DNA of 64,000 nucleotides, from NCBI GenBank assembly GCA_038373885.1, contig JAWZYV010013019.1:682001-746000 (forward strand), given 5' to 3'. This DNA is from Cheiracanthium punctorium (lineage: Eukaryota; Arthropoda; Arachnida; Araneae; Cheiracanthiidae). The position numbers were made by a program, and so were the translations under genes. Below the pieces are notes generated by a model. It was not told where the DNA came from, did not search any database, and worked only from the letters and a program-made list of their open reading frames with translations. Shown here in pieces: positions 54,818 to 64,000 of the stretch (within the stretch, counting starts at the first letter, position 1; each line of letters starts with the position of its first letter).

Positions 54818-57425
54818 GAATATTCTTTATTTAGTGGTAATGAATAGTTTTCAGATAAAAGTTTAGGAATGTCTTTAAATCAAGCCCATTATCAGAGCTG
54901 TATCTTATTTCATGATCTGTCATCTTCCCAGACTTTAATGCGTTGACGTTAGTGTGGTTGGTTGAGCTTCTATAATTAAGAACTGCAGATTGAAACGATA
55001 GCTTTCGTTAGACGTTCCAGAATCACCCACTTTTAGGGCTCAGAGTTAGTTTACCATTTAATGTCTAGAACACTGTAATATTTTAACTTTGATTTGTAGT
55101 AAATTTGATTATCATGCCTGAAAGTCGCATGTACCAATTTGAAAAGCACATGGAAAAAACTTTCAGTTTCTGTTAAGCAATTCGGACATCAGGCGAAACA
55201 GCTTCTGTATTCCATTCACTTCATCAAAAGTTTCAGCAAAATATCATTATTGTCCAATAATTATTTATCCATGACAAATGTCATCTAGAGAAAATAAATA
55301 AATAAACCTTGATATGGCCGTGAATTTTCTCATTTTCTTTTAGATTTACAAAAACGTGTTTTTGAGTTGGTATTGGTGACCTTCCAAAGCTAATTACAAT
55401 TAAGAAAGACATAGAATTCAACGACGAACATGTTAAAATATAGTGAAAGAAATCAGTGCCATATTGTAAAAATTGAATTCGCCAATGAGAAAAGAGAAAA
55501 AATTACCAAAATCATAACTATTTCAAGCGTACGGTGGTCTTCCCTTCATTAGTTCCACGTGTCCAAGGAATGTAGATGTTGAGAACTGGGAGCCAGCCAA
55601 CCATAACTTAAATCTTCATGGCCACCCATGCTTTTCAGGGGTGTTTTATAACGCTATTACCTTCCCTCCAATCATATTTGATCACCCAAACATGGGTTCT
55701 AGGTTCTAATTATTTGGCTTTGGGCATAACGGCAGTTCCATTGAAGTCATTTCCTGGGGATATCATGCAACTTTTTCGGAAAGCCCATCGTCACTGGGTT
55801 ATTGTTGATGGATTATTGTACTTCTGTGATCTTTGGAATGTTTTGCTTGTGTGTGCGGTCGCTCAAAAAGTGAATCAGTCTTAGCGGATTATTTGGATTA
55901 CATCTCACATCTGCTGTTGTAATCTCGGTGAGCTTACCTGCTTGTCTCTCTTGGACTTAACTTTTTTTCTTCCTTTTGTTGTATTTTGAATTTGTAGCTT
56001 ATTGCTTTTTTTTTTTTTTGTTGTTGTTGTTGTAAAATTCATTGTTTCTGAATTCTGCTGATTTCTTTGATATTACCTTCAAGAGCTCATGCGCATCTTC
56101 GCGGTACCATACTTACCTATAGGTAGATTTACCTGCAGTAGAAACGTTGCAGTGGGGTTCCAAAATCCGAAGAAATTAGGGGAAAGGTTTTGAGCTATCA
56201 ACGCTAAATTCTTTACAGGTTTAATCTTTTAGAAATTATATCTATTTATATAGTTAATATTAGGTTTTTTTTTTTTTTAGAAATTATGTATTTGTATTGA
56301 CGGAAGTACAGTACTGCTAGAGAAGGGAGGGGGAGGGACATTTATTTAGTAAGATTTTTGCTATTTTGCAGTTCAGCAATTGTGATTTTTGTCTTATGAC
56401 CAAATTTGTTTTATTACATTTTTCGATAACTTTGATTCCGAAGCATATATTAAACATATTTACTACCAGAATTTTTTTCCGAAAAAGAAAAAATTAATTC
56501 CCCAAATTCTTATTAGTAAGAGAACGATACAGTACTAAGAGTATTCTGGTCTCTCTAATATAGAACCGTTAGTTTCTAATATAGAAGACTTCAGTTCATG
56601 TTTTTGGAAGGTTATGAATTAAAAAATATTTGCATTTGAAAATCTTTTGATTGAACCTGGTAGTGAATATTATTGAGTACTTCCAGTTTATAGTCGCGAA
56701 ATACATCTTCGCTACAATAGGAATTCCTTAAAATTGCTTTTATATTGATTTATCTTGAATTACTTCCAAAATAGATGCCAAAATCAGTACTTTCCTTTTT
56801 GTACATAACATATTAAGCATAAAATTGAAGTAATAATATTTCACCTGAACTTTCAATGGCCGCTACTTTATCAGATCTTATTAACGTTTGAGATAAACTG
56901 ATTTTGAATGTATTAGTTTTGGTTAACAGTCGCTGCTGAATGTATTAGCTTTGGAAGAACTGTCGCTGTTGCCAGTGGCGGATCCAGGTGAGAGGCTAAA
57001 GGGTTCATTCTCTCACTCTACCCCCCCGCCCCTGCATAAGAAAAAAGGGGAAAAAAATATTTACTCAATAGTTACACTTTTTAAGGAAATGTGCTATGTA
57101 AATATTAGTCACCTTCTTCCGAAATAATTAAATTATTTTGGATTATTTACATTGCTTTGGCGTTGACAGTATGCTGCATTCTACGTACTCAATTCTTACT
57201 GGGTCACATATTTTTTTTTTAAATAGTCCCCACCCCCCTTCCAGGAAAAAAAAAAATCTCTATTCACCACTGCTTGATGCATACTGTTACAGCACAGCAT
57301 TTTCGCTATTCGTCCTGAATCCTATGATTATCCCCCGCCATCCGTATATTCCTTTAACCCATATTTCATTAAGAGGGCTGGACTGTATATGCACACTTGA
57401 AATCTGATGTCTTTCTTCCTTCTAT

Positions 57426-57460
<35 letters not shown>

Positions 57461-57938
57461 CGGTAATTGAGAATGTAAATAAAGAGAGTTTGGGAGGCTG
57501 GTGGTTTTCATAGAAGTTCTCTATTAGCCTGTTTAAAAACTGCTCATTTGGCGCCACAAGGCTTGTCACCGAGAAACTATTATTATTATTGTTCCAAGGT
57601 GTTCTACATCCTTTTTGCTTTTTCTCAACTTCGGCATTACGTCATCATTTGCACAATCAAGCCGATCCCAGGAGCATACAAGTGACACTTGGAAGTCCAG
57701 TCGTTTTTAAAACTTGAGCTAGTTGTTGAACATAGTTTCTTTTTTCCTTCTTCGCTTTTTAATATGATAACCATTTCTTGTCCTCTGGTCTCTGGGGAAA
57801 TTGATGAATATTTTTTTTATGGGGGGGCTTTATTAACAATCAAGATTAATGTGACAAAATATTGGGAAGTGTAGGGGGGGGGCACGTCCCCAATTACCCA
57901 TAGCCTGCGATGGCCATGTGCTGAATACAAACAAAGAC
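54818..57938. other. Gene-free DNA
   Basis: An 88-codon ATG ORF at 55618-55884 has no recognisable domain or splice context. Poly-T tracts near 56008 and a long one at about 57428-57458. A GGCGGATCCAGG fragment near 56976 is a half-site of the hAT-type MITE family. No exon recognised. Confidence 0.4.
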
Positions 57939-57943
57939 TAATT

Positions 57944-58416
57944 CAGGGTTTCTACAGACCTGGCAAGTCAGGGAATATCGGGGAAATGAGTTTTGGTCAG
58001 GGATTTGGGGAAAAGGTCAGGGAAATTAGCAGAAAATTGAATTTTGCGGTAAAATCAATTTTTGCTGTTTGAACCTTAGAAATTGTTTTATTTACATTTT
58101 CTCATTCAACCTTATAAACAATTTTAAAATGTGTTCTTTATGAGCATATCTTGTGCAGTTGTAATATGCTTAATTTTATCCTAAATTATTATCAAACATG
58201 GTTTTTGTTAGAATCCAGTGATGTCAAATAATATTTTTGTATATATTAATTTTTTTATTATTATTATTTGTAAAAAAAGGGGCAAAAAAAATATTAACTA
58301 TAGGATGTAATGTTAAAAATAGAAAGGCAAAATTCGAGAAAGTATACTCGATAAAGTCAGGGAAGAGAGTGATAGATGTCAGGGAAACAAAAACTGTGAA
58401 ATCTGTAGAAACCCTG
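57944..58416. mobile_element. MITE with CAGGGTTTCTACAGA ends and TAATT duplication
   Basis: CAGGGTTTCTACAGA and TCTGTAGAAACCCTG are perfect 15-bp inverted ends, flanked by TAATT (57939-57943 and 58417-58421). Subterminal GTCAGGGAA repeats are on both sides. The ends resemble hAT elements, but the duplication reads as 5 bp, so the superfamily is uncertain. Confidence 0.75.
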
Positions 58417-58421
58417 TAATT

Positions 58422-60524
58422 GCATTCATGAAATTTTGAAGGAAAAATGTTGAGTGAAAAGTAAGTAACCAAAGTTTTATTGATATGGGCAGTTAGACTA
58501 AATATTTAGATCATAATATTTTACGGTATACAATATTACACATATTATGGCAAGTTCCTACTGATTTTTTTCGTTTTTGTTTTTAGAATATTCATTCCAA
58601 TTTCTTTCAGTATAGCATTACTAAATCTGACTGGTTGCTCTATTGTACTATACCACCTGTCATACATAAAATGTAGACAGTGCGACTTGACAACTGAACA
58701 ACCTCCTTCCCCACCCATTAGAAAAAAGAGAGAGAGAGAGTTCAATGTAGCCTATTCTTTTGAGCACTTAAAATTGATTGTTTTTTATTGCAAATGCTGG
58801 CATCGCTATCTGAATTGCTCTTCTTTTAAAGTACATTTCCCATCTTGAAACCATCATCTACCTGACGCATTATGCAATGAAGAATTTTCCTTTCACCATT
58901 CCGTCATGGGCTCGGCGCATCTGGCTATCTTGGTAAATTGGGTCGTATACCCTCAAAGCTTTTGCTTCCACTTTTGCAACAGCTTCTGAGCAGACGACTT
59001 TTACGTGAATCCTAGGTTTTGTGTGTTGGGGGGGGGGGGGTCTTTAAATGTTTGATTCTGCTGGCGTCCAAATGCTGTTCACGTCCCCCCCCCCCTCCTT
59101 AATTTAGTGCTTTTATCTCTGCTACAGCTGAAGCAGACACAATGTAATACCTAACTTTGATAGTCTGATATTTTTATTCTTTGGTCATCACTGTGAAATT
59201 TACGACGTTGATCATGGAAACTATTTAATTGTGCAGAATGGTATAAGTAGATTTTGCCCATAGATTTACTCTTTTTGTGTACTGATAAGTATCACCCGAT
59301 TTTCCCTTTAAACTGAGGGGGAGGGGTGATTCCAAAAAAGTACATTTATTTATTTTTACTCTTATGCATAGATGCTGTTATTACCGAGTTTTTATAGTAA
59401 CTTTTAAATGTTATTTGTATGCGTTTTTCTTGCTGATACATATTACAGTTTGTGAACAGAATCCAATATCTGTGTTAAACTGACTTAAAATGTTCCAACT
59501 GTGACCAAATGTTGAACAAAGACGTGAAAGAAATCAGGTAAAGGATCAATGTGACTGCAACAGCACTGTAAAATAATTCGTATTTCAGTTGCTTTTGGAT
59601 ATTCTGAGGTTATTTCTATGTAAATACCTAAAAACTACCCACTATATATATTAATGGAGATATTAAATTCAGAATTTGAAAAACAAAACATGTTTACAGA
59701 CACGCTTGGTTGCCAACATTTTAATTTATATTTTCTGTTACGCCGCTGCATAGAAATTGTAAAATCCGTTGCACTATCTTAGGATATATATCCTAGATTT
59801 TTAGCGTCCACTGCCCTTTAAAAATAAAATAATATAAATGATAAGTTTAAAAAAATGCTTATAGTATTGTACATTCTTTGAATATCTCTCATTTTTGTTG
59901 ATAGTTTTCTCAGATACAGAGGCCAAACATAGATATGTGGATTGGAAAAGTACTCTTATCGGCTTTTTACGTCAAGAACCGATCGAAGTTCAAAGTCGTA
60001 TCTCCGTCTGAGTGAGTGAAGAACGGGGGGGGGGGGGGGGGGAAGCACCCGAAGCGAAAGCATTTGGTGCTCGCGTAATTGTGCGTCTTCTGTTTCTTCC
60101 GGTTAAAGATAAGTTAACGTTATGTTAATTGTGTTATCATATTTTTTGAAGCGTATCGTACGACCTAATTCTATGTCCTTCGAAACAAAAAGTTTGTGAT
60201 AACAATTATTATTAATTGAATCTCCTATCGAATAAAGAGTTCTCGCATCTCATCCCACTCCCGAAGATCAATTTGAGGCAATGCTATCAAAATAGCCGTG
60301 TCTTGCAAAATTTCGTGTCCCTAGTCCAAACCAAAAAAAGTCGACCGACAGTTCCATGTTCTGCACCTGCATAGTGTATTTCTTTCAATATTTTGTGATT
60401 TCTTACCGTAGATGTTGTGCTCTACGACTGTTATCTATTTTGCATCTGAACGAAGATTTAAAGTACCCAAATATCATACCACTCACTCTAAAACAGACTT
60501 TAAAAAAAAAAAAAAAAGTTTTTC
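58422..60524. other. Gene-free DNA
   Basis: GA microsatellite near 58727-58741, G/C tracts near 59030 and 59083 and an 18-G tract at about 60025-60042. No supported ORF. Confidence 0.4.
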
Positions 60525-60765
60525 TAATGGCCGGCCTCTGCATTGAAGGCTTAGGCACAACAGGCCGTAATTGTTGGTCTCTTTATTATGGGGGCAGCTA
60601 GTAGGTGGACCAACGTCGCCCCCTATAAAGGGACGGACATGAACTAAATATTGTTGTACCTCCGACAGCTGCCATGTGTACACTTTGGTGCAGTCTGGAG
60701 TTGAACCTGGTGTACCATCCAAAATCTTGCCAGCTACCACGATCAGACTGACCAGTATACAAAAT
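60525..60765 (-). mobile_element. tRNA-derived SINE
   Basis: On the minus strand, a GTGGTAGCTGGCAAG A-box-like segment and a CAGGTTCAACTCCAG B-box are at tRNA-like spacing, followed by about 170 bp of body. The 85-codon minus-strand ORF lies within it and is not a gene. Confidence 0.6.
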
Positions 60766-61203
60766 CTAGTAACCTAATTCATAATTAACAGAAGTTAATA
60801 TTACTGCGACGCGTTTGCAATATATTTCATTCTTTCTTGTTGGTTCTTTTATGAGGCTGTCCTAGGCAGATGTTCCATTACACAATAATGTAATTCTAAC
60901 TTTTGTCTTCTATTGCATAACAGTTTTTGCTCAACAAGAGTAAAAGCAGAACAGTTGAAACAAATGAGCTCAACTTTTAAGTAACCCCCCCCCTCCCCGT
61001 GTACCACTCATAAGATCTTTGTTGCAATTTCAGGCTCTTTTCCAAAGCAGGTGTTCCCTTTGCCCTTGCGTAACCTAAACTCCAACTTCTGCTTATCAGA
61101 GAGAGAGAGAGAGTACATTCCATTGTAAGATGTAAAGCTATGAGAGTTCTTACCACCTTAAGACATCATCTAGAATTCGCTAACTATTACAATTATCGTA
61201 AAG
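60766..61203. other. Gene-free DNA with a short repeat
   Basis: GCAGGTGTTCCCTTTGCCCTTG near 61050 recurs, diverged, near 63160 (GCAGGTGTTCTTTTTGCCC), suggesting an unclassified dispersed repeat. A GA microsatellite lies at 61099-61112. Confidence 0.4.
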
Positions 61204-61211
61204 CTAGTATA

Positions 61212-61470
61212 CAGTAGCGGATTCAGGGGAGGGGCTAAGGGGCTTTAGCCCCCCCCCCCCAAAAAAAAAGAGTTTACTAAAGGGTAACATTCTGCTTCAT
61301 TATGTACTTTGTATATGTAAAGTGATCTTTTTTAATCACTTAGCCCCTCCCAAAAGTCTTTACATTGGTTTAGACTAAAATTTTGCTTTATTGTATATTT
61401 TGTTTGGGTAAAATAAGTTTTTTTTCAAAATTTAGCCCCTCCCAAAAGAGAATTTCTGGATCCGCCACTG
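61212..61470. mobile_element. hAT-type MITE 'GTGGATCCAG' family with 8-bp duplication
   Basis: Ends CAGTAGCGGATTCAGG and CTGGATCCGCCACTG. Flanks CTAGTATA (61204-61211) and CTAGTATG (61471-61478) match at 7 of 8. The interior contains repeated TTAGCCCCTCCCAAAAG blocks, facing C- and G-rich ends. Confidence 0.8.
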
Positions 61471-61478
61471 CTAGTATG

Positions 61479-62488
61479 TTTTTTTTTTTTTTTTTTTTTT
61501 TCCTACTGGAAACGTTTTCGTGATTCTATATGAAACCATGACCAAAAAGTGAAAATTACTTAAGTTGCCCTTTTCCAGGTAAGGCCGGTCGAGTTCTCTT
61601 TTCAAATAGCAGATGTTCAGGTTCCCTGCCATAACCGTAGTTAGATAATATAGACGCTCGAGAATTCCAAGACCTTGCAGACAATTTTGCGGAGATGAGG
61701 TGGTTTTATGGAGATTTTTTAAATTAGTTACATAAGTTAAAATGGATAGTTATCTAAGTCCCTACAGCGGAAACACATTACACATACGCGTACACGTGTT
61801 TATATATGCATTACATATTCTGTTATCACGGGCTGGTCATAACCTATGTTGACTTGTGAGGAAAGTATTCTCAAGCAAGGCAGATGTTACCTACTGTGCG
61901 TTTTGCATTGACAGTTCAACAGTTGGTTCAATTAATCTGCTGCTTGCTTTCTTTATAGGAAAATTCTTTATTTCCGTTAGTATTCTTGAATATCGATTTC
62001 CAATCTGAGTTTTTTTTTTTTTTTTTCCTCCTTCCTCCTATTAATTGATGCTTTTTTTGAGAGACTTTCTTTATTATTCCTATAACTTAGCTGTATTTCT
62101 GTGAGCTTGTGTGAGCCCTGGATAAGTTTTCTGTTTTTCAGGTGAACTAATGCTAGATTGCTATGTGCTGATGTACTTGATTTTCTTTATTTTTAATCGC
62201 TGTTGTGATATTTTATAGGAACTAGACCAAGGTTCTTATATTTTTCGTTGGTTACATATACTACTTTACATAGTGAAACGAGTTTGACCTCGGACATGCA
62301 CCTTTTTAATCAGGGGGTGAAATTACCATTACTGGAAATTTGAAGACTGTGTATGATCGCATGTTATCCATTCATGCATTGTTCAACAGATTCTATTCAT
62401 TGTGCTCAACGTACTAGAGTACTTTCACTTGATGCGGTGGAATGAATCGAGAGAAGACAAGCGTATTTCATTTCTCATTACAGTATAG
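61479..62488. other. Gene-free DNA
   Basis: Starts with a long poly-T (61481-61501). Nothing else recognised. Confidence 0.4.
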
Positions 62489-62620
62489 CAGAGTTTCTCA
62501 AATTTTGCGAAAAATACCTCGTTGGATACGCAGTTAACTAGACTTTGATTTATCCATGGTGCTTTGTCTAAATTTAGTCCCTCAAAGTGCTCCATTACAG
62601 AAAAAGTTTGAGAAACCCTG
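62489..62620. mobile_element. Short hAT-type MITE
   Basis: CAGAGTTTCTCAAATTTTG and AAAAAGTTTGAGAAACCCTG are inverted ends around about 95 bp, with a GTGCTCCAT block. Related in type to 54662-54809. No clear flanking duplication. Confidence 0.5.
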
Positions 62621-63472
62621 CTAATAAAGATTAAACGAGACCAAGATTTGCAGTTGTTATATATGTGTGACCAGGTGGCATTATTTTTCGGCTGAGTCCA
62701 TCTCTAAACATTAGGATATGCCGGATCTGCACAATAGCTAACTAAAGGACGTATTCGATGCGTAAGATATGTCTTCCTCTTAAATCACGTGAACTAACTA
62801 TAATTAAGTAGATGAAGGCTTAAAATAATGTTAAGTATTAAACTACCATAATTAATGAAGTCGAGTTTTTTTTTCTTAAAAATTGTTAGAATTCGAAATT
62901 CTCGCAGTGGCGGTACTAGTCCTAAAAAATTTCGTAATTTAAATGAACAAGAAATAGGGAACGAAGAACTCTGGAAGATTCTAGAAATTTCAGTCAATCT
63001 ATGTCAATTGATGGTATATTCTTGCTTTACGTAAGTTTTAATTATTTAAAATGTAGATTATACGTTTTTACTGTAAGCAAGCCGACTAATAGAAGTTATT
63101 TAAGCTGAGCACCGGGCTCCGTTTTACAGCCATCAAGTCTTGCCGTTTCCTCTCTTGCAGGCAGGTGTTCTTTTTGCCCTTGTGTAATCCAGGCTGATGA
63201 CTCCTAGCTGTCAGGGAAAGTGAATTCCGCATTATGATAGATGTGGAAAATCCGCAAGGATTCTCATTGTCTCTTTTGCAAGGATTATACTGTCCACTTG
63301 ACATTCTTGCATATTAATCGAGCTGACAAAAGCGTTTCATATCCTGCATGGCCAAGAATATCCTGATTCTTTCCGTACCATCTTCTGCCGAACTGCACGA
63401 TTCGTGGATTCTCCTGAAAAGGCATATTTTCTTGTCCCCTCCCATTGATTCTTTTTTTTTCTTGAATCGCAG
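62621..63472. other. Unassigned DNA
   Basis: No gene recognised. The 63110-63450 stretch is less AT-rich and includes the dispersed GCAGGTGTTC repeat. Confidence 0.35.
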
Positions 63473-63728
63473 CGCCCTTGTTCCTCTGATCCCGTAACCT
63501 CGAAACTCCACAAACCGTGCAGGTCCCTAAACCGGTAAACGCGCTCCAGCCATTTGCCCCAAGCCTGACGCTCAAAAACTCTTTGTTATGACTATTGCGT
63601 TTTCGGGGCTCGTTGGCCGCTTTCGCTTTCCACCTGGAGTTGCGTTCTTGGGTGGAATTACTGGAGGTTTTAGAAAGCTTTGGATTACTCACAACGGCAT
63701 AGTATTCGGCAGTCACGTGGTTTCAGCG
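63473..63728 (+). CDS. Candidate first coding exon of an unknown gene
   Basis: A GC-richer segment preceded by a pyrimidine-rich acceptor (TTTCTTGAATCGCAG) and followed by a strong donor (TCAGCG|GTAAGT). All frames contain stops before an ATG at 63588 (G at -3). From that ATG 47 codons are open to the donor, giving a Gly/Phe-rich, partly hydrophobic start (MTIAFSGLVGRFRFPPGVAF). A 143-codon minus-strand frame overlaps the same DNA but begins with GTG. I do not recognise either product, and the exon continues, if real, beyond this window. Confidence 0.25.
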
Positions 63729-64000
63729 GTAAGTGGCACTGGCGTATTACTTTATTTAGGCGAAGAGTTGCATGCTTGTTCTATCGTAGTTGTTTTTGGG
63801 GTTTTATAACTGATTGTTATGGGAATTGTAAATCGCACACTGGTTTAATTTTGACGTGTTTTTCTTTGTAGATTGCAATTGCGAAATTTCCGTATTTTGC
63901 AGAATATTATCATTTGTACCATATCATAATATAACAGAACACATTGTATTACAGTTTGATTATTTTATTTGATTGTTTGTTCGATAACATATTTTTATTA
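63729..64000. other. Right edge of the window
   Basis: AT-rich, no gene recognised. It would be intron if the exon at 63473-63728 is real. Confidence 0.35.

Noticed and set aside
55618..55884. 88-codon ORF with an ATG
   Set aside because: No recognisable domain and no supporting signals.
63285..63716. 143-codon minus-strand ORF as a gene
   Set aside because: It starts at GTG, lacks a recognised motif and overlaps a plus-strand candidate exon with better splice signals.

Overview
This is eukaryotic, probably arthropod and possibly chelicerate, nuclear DNA. It is strongly AT-rich, has no dense bacterial-type coding and few splice-flanked ORFs. It is filled with non-autonomous DNA transposons, tRNA-derived SINEs, microsatellites and poly-G/poly-C tracts. 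The lineage is inferred from the repeat content only; no taxonomic marker gene is present.

The dominant object is a giant palindrome at 2493-16875. Two near-identical inverted arms of about 7.16 kb (2493-9653 and 9720-16875) flank a 66-bp spacer. The outer ends are AGTAGTAG...CTACTACT and are bracketed by a perfect 6-bp direct repeat GAGATT (2487-2492 and 16876-16881). I read the whole palindrome as one integrated mobile element. The 6-bp duplication and 5'-AG ends resemble Polinton/Maverick elements, but no DNA polymerase B, integrase, ATPase or capsid gene is visible. Each arm carries one gene pointing at the centre. The right copy is intact (506 aa from its ATG). The left copy is broken by two single-base indels near its 5' end. 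The protein has an AlkB-like (2-oxoglutarate/Fe(II) oxygenase) fold signature lacking key catalytic residues, a Myc-type nuclear localisation motif, an unrecognised C-terminal half and a terminal CVIM prenylation box. The rest of each arm holds tandem arrays, duplicated blocks, GATA-motif clusters and splice-like signals, placed mirror-symmetrically.

Outside the palindrome I see no complete host gene. The window is a mosaic of transposons. There are hAT-type MITEs with 8-bp duplications (674-1483, 24290-24596, 61212-61470 and decayed ones). There are three copies of a TTAA-flanked piggyBac-type MITE (17434-17829, 23766-24269, 38407-38935), three copies of a TA-flanked 'CAGTAAAGCACCG' MITE, and several short mariner-type MITEs. 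Three tRNA-derived SINEs are present. One apparently intact 1.5-kb Tc1 element (52968-54474) encodes a full DD34E transposase. One short candidate coding exon with good splice sites lies at 29621-29685, and a weaker candidate first exon at 63473-63728. The region may therefore be intronic or intergenic DNA of a large host gene.

The two autonomous-looking protein genes (AlkB-like and Tc1 transposase) both belong to mobile elements. The many MITEs would need transposases supplied from elsewhere.
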